Assembly (NCBI GenBank): GCA_025363495.1
Contig: JANYDR010000063.1
Span: forward strand, 1-7,652
Direction: 5' to 3'
Origin: Cyclobacteriaceae bacterium
Lineage (GTDB): Bacteria; Bacteroidota; Bacteroidia; Cytophagales; Cyclobacteriaceae
Length of the DNA: 7,652 nt
The position numbers and the translations under genes are program-made. Within the stretch, counting starts at the first letter, position 1, and every line of letters starts with the position of its first letter. The notes beneath the pieces were generated by a model. It saw only the letters and a program-made list of their open reading frames with translations, made no database searches and had not been told where the DNA came from. Shown piece after piece: positions 1 through 5,675 of the stretch.

Positions 1-11
1 TAAATGTACAA

Positions 12-44
12 AAAAAGCCGCGGCCTACTTAGCCACGGCTTTTT
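12..44 (-). terminator. Rho-independent terminator of the coiled-coil lipoprotein gene
   Basis: Two 13-nt arms (12-24 and 32-44) flank a 7-nt loop. Read on the minus strand the arm sequence is AAAAAGCCGTGGC, and all positions pair, with one G-U wobble. On the plus strand the same position would be a C-A mismatch, so the hairpin fits minus-strand transcription better. The stem ends in a run of Ts and lies about 19 nt past the stop codon of the minus-strand gene at 64-816. It could also act on a plus-strand transcript entering from the left. Confidence 0.85.
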
Positions 45-63
45 CCTATAACTAATCTTAGAA

Positions 64-816
64 TCAGCTCAACTCTTTTTCAAGTGCATCAATTCTTGAC
101 TGTGCCTCGGTATTTCCCATAGAGAGAGACAAACGATACAACTCAAGAGCTTCACGTCTTGTTTCTTTCTTTTTCTTAGGAGCAAACTTAGTGCGATTTG
201 CTGCGGTTTCAAGAGCCTGCGCCTGTGCATAATACATGCTGGCAACTTTTATTCTGTTTTGTTCATTGATATCTGTAACCAGTCCCTCAAGAGAAGCAAC
301 ATCCGATTCCTTTACTTTGATCATCTCGTCTCTAATGGAGAGCAGGGAATCCTTACTGTTTACTTTTGACCATAAGTTGCGGTTTTCATCACGCATTGTT
401 ACGATCTCAAGTTGCAGGGCAGTAATTTCTTCAGAACGTGCTGCCAGATCAGCCTTCAATCTCTTGATGGTACCTGCTGAAATACGGTTCTTTTTATCAA
501 CTGAATTCTGAAGTTCCTCAATTTTCTTTTGAGTCGCAGAGATATGATTATTGATATCTTTCAATCTGCTTATGTACTCTCCATAGGAGGTACCTTCAAT
601 CATTTTCGTGCGCAGCGCATGACGATTAGCATCTATTGAATCCAATAAAGTGCCCACCTCGTTCATGGTCTTCTCAACTTCCTTACGTTGATTTAATTCG
701 ACCGTCAATGAGTCAACCTTATTGTTAAGGCGTGCCTTCTCTTTCGAGTCGCAGCTTGTAAGCATTGCTGCAAGAGCAATACTTAAACCTAAAATACCAT
801 TTCTTAAATTTTTCAT
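64..816 (-). CDS. Coiled-coil lipoprotein of unknown function
   Basis: A 250-residue protein with a lipoprotein signal: basic start (MKNLR), hydrophobic stretch to about residue 19, and lipobox LTSC with the lipidated cysteine at 22. The residues after it (CDSKEK) are charged, which may favour surface export in Bacteroidota, but this is uncertain. Residues 25-185 are rich in E, K, L, R, N and S with no predicted core fold, consistent with long coiled coils. The tail has a basic patch (KKKK, about 217-220) followed by a helix, EALELYRLSLSMGNTEAQ, that resembles one Sel1/TPR-like unit. There is no catalytic motif. The gene is transcribed away from the GH43 gene and has its own terminator, so it is probably monocistronic. 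A role as an envelope spacer or scaffold is a guess. The ATG start sits directly before a good signal peptide and after an A-rich stretch, so it is well supported. Confidence 0.85.
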   Translation of the reverse strand: MKNLRNGILGLSIALAAMLTSCDSKEKARLNNKVDSLTVELNQRKEVEKTMNEVGTLLDSIDANRHALRTKMIEGTSYGEYISRLKDINNHISATQKKIEELQNSVDKKNRISAGTIKRLKADLAARSEEITALQLEIVTMRDENRNLWSKVNSKDSLLSIRDEMIKVKESDVASLEGLVTDINEQNRIKVASMYYAQAQALETAANRTKFAPKKKKETRREALELYRLSLSMGNTEAQSRIDALEKELS

Positions 817-893
817 AGTTATAGTTTTTCAGAATTCATTAAAATTTCAGGCCGTAAATGCTCTATCGATCAAAAGGGGAGTTGAAACGTCCG

Positions 894-990
894 AATCCAC
901 GCCTAATTACAGAAATCCGCTTTTTATGGTCTTCTAAAAGACTCGAACCAAATTCCAGATTATCAGGTGTGGAAATAAATCCACGCTTAA
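894..990. repeat. Direct repeat AATCCACGCyTAA, two copies 84 bp apart
   Basis: AATCCACGCCTAA at 894-906 recurs as AATCCACGCTTAA at 978-990, with 12 of 13 bases identical. The offset is 84 bp, eight turns of B-DNA at 10.5 bp per turn, so both copies would face the same side of the helix. A shorter reverse-orientation version, CCGTGGAT, lies at 1024-1031. The second copy is also half of a GTGGA-6-TCCAC inverted repeat (969-984). These look like possible binding sites for a regulator, but no regulator gene is in the window. Confidence 0.45.
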
Positions 991-1005
991 AGATTTAAAA
1001 CACGA

Positions 1006-1048
1006 ATTTCCTTACCATATTATCCGTGGATAGATGAGGTAAGGAAAT
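1006..1048. repeat. 11-bp perfect inverted repeat upstream of GH43
   Basis: ATTTCCTTACC (1006-1016) and GGTAAGGAAAT (1038-1048) are exact reverse complements separated by 21 nt. Inside the spacer TATCC (1021-1025) and GGATA (1028-1032) are also complementary, giving a nested arrangement. The element ends about 15 nt before a possible -7 box and 75 nt before the GH43 start. It has no T-run after it and is not near a gene end, so an operator is more likely than a terminator. Confidence 0.5.
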
Positions 1049-1122
1049 CTAAATACCATTAGCTATATTTAAAATCAGTGCCCATGCAACTTATTCATGC
1101 AATAAAAAACACACCTAATAAA

Positions 1123-2223
1123 ATGAAATCAAACGCAATCATATTCGCAGCGCTCTCAGCTGGATTATTATTCTCGTGCCAGCAAAAGACATCCACTAAA
1201 GAAACTACGGAAAGTAAAATTGATTCAGCACAGCAGCAGCCAGTGCCAATATCCGAACCTTTAGTCACTCATATTTATACTGCCGACCCATCGGCTCATT
1301 TGTTTGAGGGTAAGATATATATTTATCCATCGCACGATATTGAGGCAGGTGTTGCTGAGAATGACATGGGAGATCATTTTGATATGCGTGACTATCATAT
1401 TCTGTCACTCGACAGTATTAATGGAAAAGCTACTGATCATGGAATAGCGTTGGAAATTAAGGATATTCCCTGGGCGGGGCGACAGCTTTGGGCGCCTGAT
1501 GCTGCTTATGGAAACGGGAAATATTACCTGTATTTTCCTGCAAAAGATAAGTCAGATGTTTTCAGAATAGGAGTGGCGACCAGTACGTCGCCTGCAGGAC
1601 CCTTCAAAGCAGAAGCCAGACCAATTGAAGGTAGTTTTAGTATAGACCCTGCAGTTTTCATAGACACCGACGGAGCTTCCTACATGTACTTTGGCGGAAT
1701 TTGGGGAGGTCAATTGCAACGATGGAGCTCAGGCAAATACGATGCGAATGGATCTAAAACTGACTTGCAGAAAGATGATCAGCCATCGATCAGTCCACGA
1801 GTGGCAAAAATGAGTAAAGATCTGCTTCACTTTGACGGCCCGGTAAAAGAAATCTTGATCAAAGATAAAGATGGTAAACCTTTGTTGGGCGGCGATCATG
1901 ACAGACGTTTCTTCGAAGCTTCGTGGATGCATAAGTTTAACGGTAAGTATTATTTTTCATACTCCACAGGCGACACTCATTTCATAGCATATGCTATCGG
2001 TGAGAGTCCTCTTGGCCCATTTATCTACCAGGGAGTAATACTTAAGCCAGTTATCGGATGGACCAATCATCACTCCATTATTGAGGTCAACGGTAAATGG
2101 TATCTCTTTTACCACGACAGTGTGCTTTCAGGAGGTAAGACCCATTTGAGAAGTGTAAAAGTCACAGGATTAATTCATGAGAGTGATGGAACAATTACCA
2201 CGATAGATCCTTATAAAAAATAG
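1123..2223 (+). CDS. GH43-family glycoside hydrolase, lipoprotein
   Basis: A predicted five-bladed beta-propeller hydrolase of family GH43, whose members are mainly beta-xylosidases and alpha-L-arabinofuranosidases acting on plant cell wall polysaccharides. The chosen ATG gives 366 residues and a signal MKSNAIIFAALSAGLLFSC with the lipidated cysteine at 19. A GTG 45 nt upstream (1078) would add 15 residues before the signal and is less likely. Three acidic residues fit the GH43 catalytic set: D55 in YTADPS (base), D175 in SFSIDPAVF (pKa modulator) and E265 in FFEASW (acid). TNHHSI (about 314-319) matches the conserved histidine near the centre of the propeller. The blade motifs WAPDA and FNGKYYFSYS are also typical. 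The protein is a single catalytic domain with no carbohydrate-binding module. Lipidation suggests anchoring in the outer membrane or periplasm. No SusC/SusD genes are adjacent. Family assignment is strong; the substrate cannot be told from this sequence. Confidence 0.92.
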   Translation: MKSNAIIFAALSAGLLFSCQQKTSTKETTESKIDSAQQQPVPISEPLVTHIYTADPSAHLFEGKIYIYPSHDIEAGVAENDMGDHFDMRDYHILSLDSINGKATDHGIALEIKDIPWAGRQLWAPDAAYGNGKYYLYFPAKDKSDVFRIGVATSTSPAGPFKAEARPIEGSFSIDPAVFIDTDGASYMYFGGIWGGQLQRWSSGKYDANGSKTDLQKDDQPSISPRVAKMSKDLLHFDGPVKEILIKDKDGKPLLGGDHDRRFFEASWMHKFNGKYYFSYSTGDTHFIAYAIGESPLGPFIYQGVILKPVIGWTNHHSIIEVNGKWYLFYHDSVLSGGKTHLRSVKVTGLIHESDGTITTIDPYKK

Positions 2224-2307
2224 TGTAATTATCAATGACTATCAATTAGTTATGCTTACCCACTTTAGCAGGGGGATATCTACGTAGAGGATAATTTTAG
2301 AGAAGAA

Positions 2308-2339
2308 TTAGATTTATTGGATTGTTTTACATAGCTTTG
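2308..2339 (+). promoter_or_regulatory. Candidate promoter for the cold-shock gene
   Basis: TAGCTTTG (2332-2339) is an exact match to the Bacteroidota -7 box TAnnTTTG. TTAG (2308-2311) lies 20 nt upstream and matches the TTTG -33 box at three of four positions. A start near 2345 would give the csp mRNA a leader of about 150 nt, similar in length to the leader of E. coli cspA. The promoter is inferred from consensus only. Confidence 0.45.
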
Positions 2340-2345
2340 CAAAGC
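2334..2345. repeat. 12-bp perfect palindrome over the csp -7 box
   Basis: GCTTTGCAAAGC is a perfect palindrome that shares six bases with the candidate -7 box (2332-2339) and extends to the expected start site. It could be an operator for a dimeric regulator, or a coincidence of an AT-rich gap. Confidence 0.35.
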
Positions 2346-2493
2346 ATTTTAAGTAATAGTGCGTTCCATCAGTGCCTTTCGGCTTTTTTGAGTTCCACCT
2401 TTCTTAATTAAGATAATATTCCGATTAGGCTTTACGGCTGAATTTTGAGTTTTATTGATGCAAAAGTGAATTTTCTCAATTAATTAATAAACA
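2345..2493 (+). promoter_or_regulatory. Long 5' leader of the cold-shock gene (inferred)
   Basis: If the promoter at 2308-2339 is correct, these roughly 150 nt are an untranslated leader. They hold a short GCC-TTTC-GGC hairpin followed by six Ts (2374-2389) and TTGAG/CTCAA arms close to the start codon. Long leaders that refold with temperature control cspA in E. coli. No sequence similarity to that leader is visible, so function here is inferred from position and length only. Confidence 0.3.
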
Positions 2494-2685
2494 ATGCAAG
2501 GAACAGTTAAATTTTTCAATGATGCCAAAGGGTTTGGTTTCATTAAGCCATCTGATTCAGGTGAAGACATTTTTGTACACTCTTCAGGTCTTATCGACGA
2601 GATTCGTGAAAACGATCAGGTTGAATACGAAGTTGAAAGAGGCAAAAAAGGTATGAATGCTGTTAAAGTTAAAGTCGTGAATTAA
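2494..2685 (+). CDS. Cold-shock domain protein (CspA family)
   Basis: A 63-residue single cold-shock domain, a small beta-barrel that binds single-stranded RNA or DNA and acts as an RNA chaperone in the cytoplasm. MQGTVKFFNDAKGFGFI opens the domain. RNP1 is KGFGFI (12-17) and RNP2 is IFVHS (26-30); the aromatic residues F14, F16, F27 and H29 that stack on nucleotides are present. The length is near that of E. coli CspA (70 residues) and typical of Bacteroidota forms. The start lies after AATTAATTAATAAACA with no Shine-Dalgarno sequence, as usual in this phylum. A strong terminator follows, so the gene is probably monocistronic, apart from possible readthrough from GH43. Whether it is cold-induced cannot be read from the coding sequence. 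Confidence 0.97.
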   Translation: MQGTVKFFNDAKGFGFIKPSDSGEDIFVHSSGLIDEIRENDQVEYEVERGKKGMNAVKVKVVN

Positions 2686-2724
2686 TTCACGGATATAATT
2701 GCTTTAATTCTTAATACTAATGTG

Positions 2725-2748
2725 AAAACCACCGGCAACGGTGGTTTT
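2725..2748 (+). terminator. Rho-independent terminator of the cold-shock gene
   Basis: AAAACCACCG (2725-2734) and CGGTGGTTTT (2739-2748) form a perfect 10-bp stem closed by a GCAA tetraloop of the stable GNRA class. A fifth T follows. It lies 39 nt past the csp stop codon and separates csp from the PLD gene. The A-rich 5' arm means it might also terminate in reverse, but no minus-strand gene ends here. Confidence 0.93.
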
Positions 2749-2762
2749 TGCTTTTATACTCA

Positions 2763-2792
2763 TTTCAGGATAGCACGAATTTTCTAAATTTA
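2763..2792 (+). promoter_or_regulatory. Weak candidate promoter for the PLD-family gene
   Basis: TAAATTTA (2785-2792) matches TAnnTTTG at five of six fixed positions, and TTTC (2763-2766) lies 18 nt upstream, matching three of four positions of the -33 box. It lies just after the csp terminator and about 70 nt before the next start codon. The match is imperfect in both boxes. Confidence 0.25.
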
Positions 2793-2860
2793 TTCCAAGC
2801 CTCGTCAAATGGCATTATCTATTTTACGGTGTATCATATCTTGAAAAGTGCATTTGAGTA

Positions 2861-4015
2861 ATGTCAGTTAAGAATTTAACTCTTTACACACCAGGAAATT
2901 CTGTCAAACTGATACGTGGCGGAGTTGAGTACTTCAATTTATTGGAAAAGCTCATTTCCGAGGCCCGTCATACCATACACTTTCAGGTCTATATTTTTGA
3001 TGACGATGAAACAGGAAGTCGTGTAGCTACTGCTTTGAAAGAAGCTGCCATTCGGGGTGTCAAGGTTTACGTTATGCTGGATGCTTATGCTTCCAAGAAT
3101 CTTTCAAAGGCATTTATTAAGGATATCACAAGGTCTGGAATTCATTTTCGCTGGTTTGCACCAATTTTTAAGGGTAAGAAATTTTATTTGGGAAGAAGAC
3201 TCCATCATAAAGTAGTTGTGACCGATTCTTTTCATTGCATGGTTGCCGGTTTAAATATCAGTGATAGATATAATGATACATCTAAAGGCCCGGCATGGCT
3301 TGATTGGGCATTATTTGCAGAAGGACCTATTGGTGAGGTCTTAGCAAGAACTTGTATCCTTCGATATAAAGCCAGATTGTCGTCAGAAGTAATAGATAAG
3401 CCCAGACGAATTTCATTGAACGGTCTCGTGAAGGACTGTTCCGTGAGAGCAAGAAGCAACGATTGGATTGGCAGAAAGAAAGAGATATCTATTAGTTATC
3501 TGGAAATGTTTAAGTCTGCGAGTGAAAGCATTATTATTATGTCACCCTATTTCTTACCAGGACTTTTATTCAGAAGGGCCATAAAACAGGCGTCGAAACG
3601 AGGAGTAAAGATTAGGGTAATATTAGCAGGGCTTTCGGATATCGGCACCAGTAAGTACGCTGAACGATACCTCTATCGCTGGCTTTTTAAGAATAATGTT
3701 GAGATTTATGAATACTCTAAGACCGTACTTCATGGTAAAATTGCAGTATCCGATGCCAAATGGATAACCATTGGTTCTTACAACCTTAATAATTTAAGTG
3801 CCTATGCAAGCGTTGAGTTAAATCTTGATGTTGCAAATTCCACACTTGCTAAGAATACCGAAGCCTCCCTGATCGAAATTATTGAAAAAAAATGTCAGCA
3901 GATAACAGAAGAGGAGTATTATCGCACCACTAGCTGGCTAGCGCATGTGATGCAAAAAATTGCTTACAATATTCTTCGCCTTGCTGCATTCTTTGTCATT
4001 AGGAAAAGAGAGTAG
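2861..4015 (+). CDS. Phospholipase D family enzyme, cardiolipin synthase-like (ClsB type)
   Basis: A 384-residue protein with two HKD motifs, the signature of the phospholipase D superfamily. HHKVVVTD places H115, K117 and D122 in the first; HGKIAVSD places H291, K293 and D298 in the second, followed by GSYNLNNLS. The two histidines would act as nucleophile and acid/base across a pseudo-dimer active site. The length and the lack of N-terminal membrane helices resemble ClsB of E. coli rather than ClsA. FQVYIFDDDETG and MSPYFLPG are common in bacterial cardiolipin synthases. A hydrophobic, partly amphipathic tail (about 362-381, AHVMQKIAYNILRLAAFFVI) ending in RKRE could hold it on the inner face of the membrane. 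The likely reaction joins two phosphatidylglycerols, or one and phosphatidylethanolamine, to form cardiolipin. A general phosphodiesterase or nuclease of the same fold is possible but less likely. It runs convergently with the next gene, 35 nt away. Confidence 0.88.
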   Translation: MSVKNLTLYTPGNSVKLIRGGVEYFNLLEKLISEARHTIHFQVYIFDDDETGSRVATALKEAAIRGVKVYVMLDAYASKNLSKAFIKDITRSGIHFRWFAPIFKGKKFYLGRRLHHKVVVTDSFHCMVAGLNISDRYNDTSKGPAWLDWALFAEGPIGEVLARTCILRYKARLSSEVIDKPRRISLNGLVKDCSVRARSNDWIGRKKEISISYLEMFKSASESIIIMSPYFLPGLLFRRAIKQASKRGVKIRVILAGLSDIGTSKYAERYLYRWLFKNNVEIYEYSKTVLHGKIAVSDAKWITIGSYNLNNLSAYASVELNLDVANSTLAKNTEASLIEIIEKKCQQITEEEYYRTTSWLAHVMQKIAYNILRLAAFFVIRKRE

Positions 4016-4050
4016 ATATAGACCTAATGTCAATTAATTTTCGTTTGATG

Positions 4051-5100
4051 TCAATTATTAATCTTGAGCTTGCCGATGTTCTTATTTCTCGGCTTATTAC
4101 CCTTGATTCTTTCAATAAGCAGCTTGACGGTCTCACTATTCCAGTTTGAAAATCTCCCCTGCTGAACCACAAACAGGTTGGCATCCGGATGATACAGATC
4201 ATAATGAAAAGCAAATTTGGCGTAAGGATCTGTCCATCCGGCAATTTGTCCGAAGCGTAGATCATTGAATAACAAAGCTTCTTCCCAAACTTCAATGGTA
4301 TAATAGCCTTGAGAAAAACGCTCAAGCTTCTTCACGTCTTCTTTATTTTTTAATGTGTTTAATAAATATGCGTTGCGCGGAAAATAAGTAAATTCAATTG
4401 AATCATCTTTATCGAAAACAGAACGATGGGCAACCTGATATCCTGAATCTGTTTCTGCCGCAACAAACCATAACAAGTTGTTAAGAGGAGTGGGGGTAGT
4501 CAAAACACGCGACGAAATGATTCCCTGATTATTCAATGCTGACTGAACATCCTTTTCTATTTCAAATTTATTATACATGGCATACACCAGATAAAGTGAA
4601 CTTATTATCAGCGTCAGTTGCGTCCAATTTTTTCTGAAGGGAGAATTCTTCGAAAGAATTATAAGTGCAAGGCATCCCATTCCAAGCCAAATTGAATAGA
4701 AAGGATCGGCCACATAAATTACATTAAATGAAATTCTGTCGTGAGTGAATGGTTCAAACCATCCCACACCGTAATTATTAAATCCATCAAGTATTAAATG
4801 CACGGAAAGCTCAAAGGCGAAAAAGAGCATCCATTTATTTCGTGTCATGTTACCCTTGTTCCAATAGAAAGCAATTATTCCTGCCAGGATTGAAACAATC
4901 AGACAGAACAGAATCGAGTGAGTAAATCCCCTGTGGGCCAGTAAGTTATCTACTGGTCGTAACCATATTGAAAGCAAGAAATCACTGTCCGGCAAGCTCT
5001 GGGCGATGGCACCAATTATCATTGCCTTCTTTCCAATCCTTTTACCCGCGATGGATTCGCCAATTATTGCACCAAGGACAATGTGAGTAATGGAATCCAT
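4051..5100 (-). CDS. DUF457/YdjM-type membrane metal-dependent hydrolase
   Basis: A 349-residue membrane protein of the DUF457 family, annotated as membrane-bound metal-dependent hydrolases; E. coli YdjM (LexA-regulated) is the named relative. Its biochemical reaction is not established. The N-terminal half carries the family's putative metal-site residues: H6 in DSITH, PDSD (37-40), HRGFTH (56-61), HLILDG (H101, D105) and ADPFYS (131-136). Hydrophobic segments lie at about 62-80, 89-108, 132-150 and 158-176. The last 170 residues are polar and predicted soluble, with the motif LLFNDLRFGQ (276-285). The gene begins 23 nt after the cupin stop codon on the same strand, so they are probably co-transcribed. 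No LexA-like box is visible in that gap. The 3' end converges on the PLD gene and no hairpin terminator lies between them. Confidence 0.88.
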   Translation of the reverse strand: MDSITHIVLGAIIGESIAGKRIGKKAMIIGAIAQSLPDSDFLLSIWLRPVDNLLAHRGFTHSILFCLIVSILAGIIAFYWNKGNMTRNKWMLFFAFELSVHLILDGFNNYGVGWFEPFTHDRISFNVIYVADPFYSIWLGMGCLALIILSKNSPFRKNWTQLTLIISSLYLVYAMYNKFEIEKDVQSALNNQGIISSRVLTTPTPLNNLLWFVAAETDSGYQVAHRSVFDKDDSIEFTYFPRNAYLLNTLKNKEDVKKLERFSQGYYTIEVWEEALLFNDLRFGQIAGWTDPYAKFAFHYDLYHPDANLFVVQQGRFSNWNSETVKLLIERIKGNKPRNKNIGKLKINN

Positions 5101-5123
5101 GGCTTCTTGAACCGATGTATACC

Positions 5124-5636
5124 TTATCTGCCGAAATCATCCTGGAGGCGGATGATATCGTCTTCGTCAGATGGTTGATCCTGTACGGTATGCTGCCAGA
5201 TCTCTGCCACTACTCCCCAGCTATTTAATCCTATTAGCCGGTGACGCTGACCCTGAGAAAGGCGGATTAACTCTCCATTTTTTAATTCGATTGTTTCAGT
5301 TTCTATATCGGTATGACTTGTAACGACTCCAACCGTTCCTGAGATAACACGCCATATCTCTGCACGCCGAAAATGATATTGCCATGAGAGTCGCATATTT
5401 GGTTGGACAATTAAAATCTTAGGGCTTAGCTTTCCACTGATTCGGAGTGTAGATAATTCAATTTCAGGAAAGAATAATTTACCAAACTCAACAGCCTGAT
5501 TTTCGTCCAGCACAAAAAAACCTCCCCACGGTCGATTAGATTCCTTAACTGCGATATGAAGATCACACAGTATTAAAAAATTCTCAACTTCATCAAATAC
5601 GGCGGATCTCTCGTAACTCTTCACCTCAAGTTTCAT
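5124..5636 (-). CDS. Mannose-6-phosphate isomerase-like cupin protein
   Basis: A 170-residue single cupin related to the C-terminal isomerase domain of type II mannose-6-phosphate isomerase/GDP-mannose pyrophosphorylase; close relatives in Bacteroidota are often labelled phosphoheptose isomerase without proof. RPWGGFFVLDE (35-45) matches the family's RPWG entry, and EDDIIRLQDDFGR (158-170) matches its C-terminal EDDIxRxxDxYGR motif. The central motif reads LSWQYHFRRAEIWRVISGT: H88 and E93 are kept, but positions usually histidine in QxHxHRxEHW are R90 and I94. H132 in GQRHRL is kept. Metal binding and isomerase activity are therefore uncertain; it may bind a sugar phosphate instead. There is no signal peptide, so it is cytoplasmic. 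It lies between the LamG gene (39 nt upstream) and the DUF457 gene (23 nt downstream). Confidence 0.85.
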   Translation of the reverse strand: MKLEVKSYERSAVFDEVENFLILCDLHIAVKESNRPWGGFFVLDENQAVEFGKLFFPEIELSTLRISGKLSPKILIVQPNMRLSWQYHFRRAEIWRVISGTVGVVTSHTDIETETIELKNGELIRLSQGQRHRLIGLNSWGVVAEIWQHTVQDQPSDEDDIIRLQDDFGR

Positions 5637-5675
5637 GGCAATTATTAATTTTGGAATACCGGATCACTTAACATG

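Larger units (their letters stand above)
817..1122. other. Divergent intergenic region between lipoprotein and GH43 genes
   Basis: No credible gene is present here. The region separates two divergently transcribed lipoprotein genes and must hold both promoters. It contains a 13-nt direct repeat (894-906 and 978-990), a small inverted repeat (969-984) and a larger inverted repeat (1006-1048), each listed separately. On the plus strand TATATTTA (1064-1071) matches the Bacteroidota -7 box TAnnTTTG at five of six fixed positions, but no TTTG lies at the right distance upstream. On the minus strand I found no match to that box. Confidence 0.7.

Noticed and set aside
236..937. Plus-strand open frames at 236-511 and 722-937
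   Set aside because: They lie mostly opposite the coiled-coil lipoprotein gene, have no family resemblance and no start context, and look like shadows of the real frame.
1078..1122. GTG start that would lengthen the GH43 protein by 15 residues
   Set aside because: The ATG at 1123 is followed directly by a normal lipoprotein signal and preceded by an A-rich stretch; the extra residues would sit before the signal without purpose.
2374..2389. GCC-TTTC-GGC followed by six Ts as a terminator for GH43
   Set aside because: The stem is only 3 bp with a mismatch beyond it, and it lies about 150 nt past the GH43 stop. It is noted only as part of the csp leader.
2861..4015. PLD-fold protein as a defence effector or toxin
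   Set aside because: It has two HKD motifs and cardiolipin synthase-like flanking motifs, a membrane-associating tail, and no partner defence genes nearby.
4027..4057. ATGTCAATTA direct repeat 21 bp apart between the convergent PLD and DUF457 stops
   Set aside because: Ten bases of AT-rich sequence with no palindrome or terminator character and no promoter nearby; probably chance.
3999..4325. Minus-strand open frame of 108 codons over the PLD/DUF457 junction
   Set aside because: It overlaps the convincing DUF457 frame and the PLD end, with no motif of its own.
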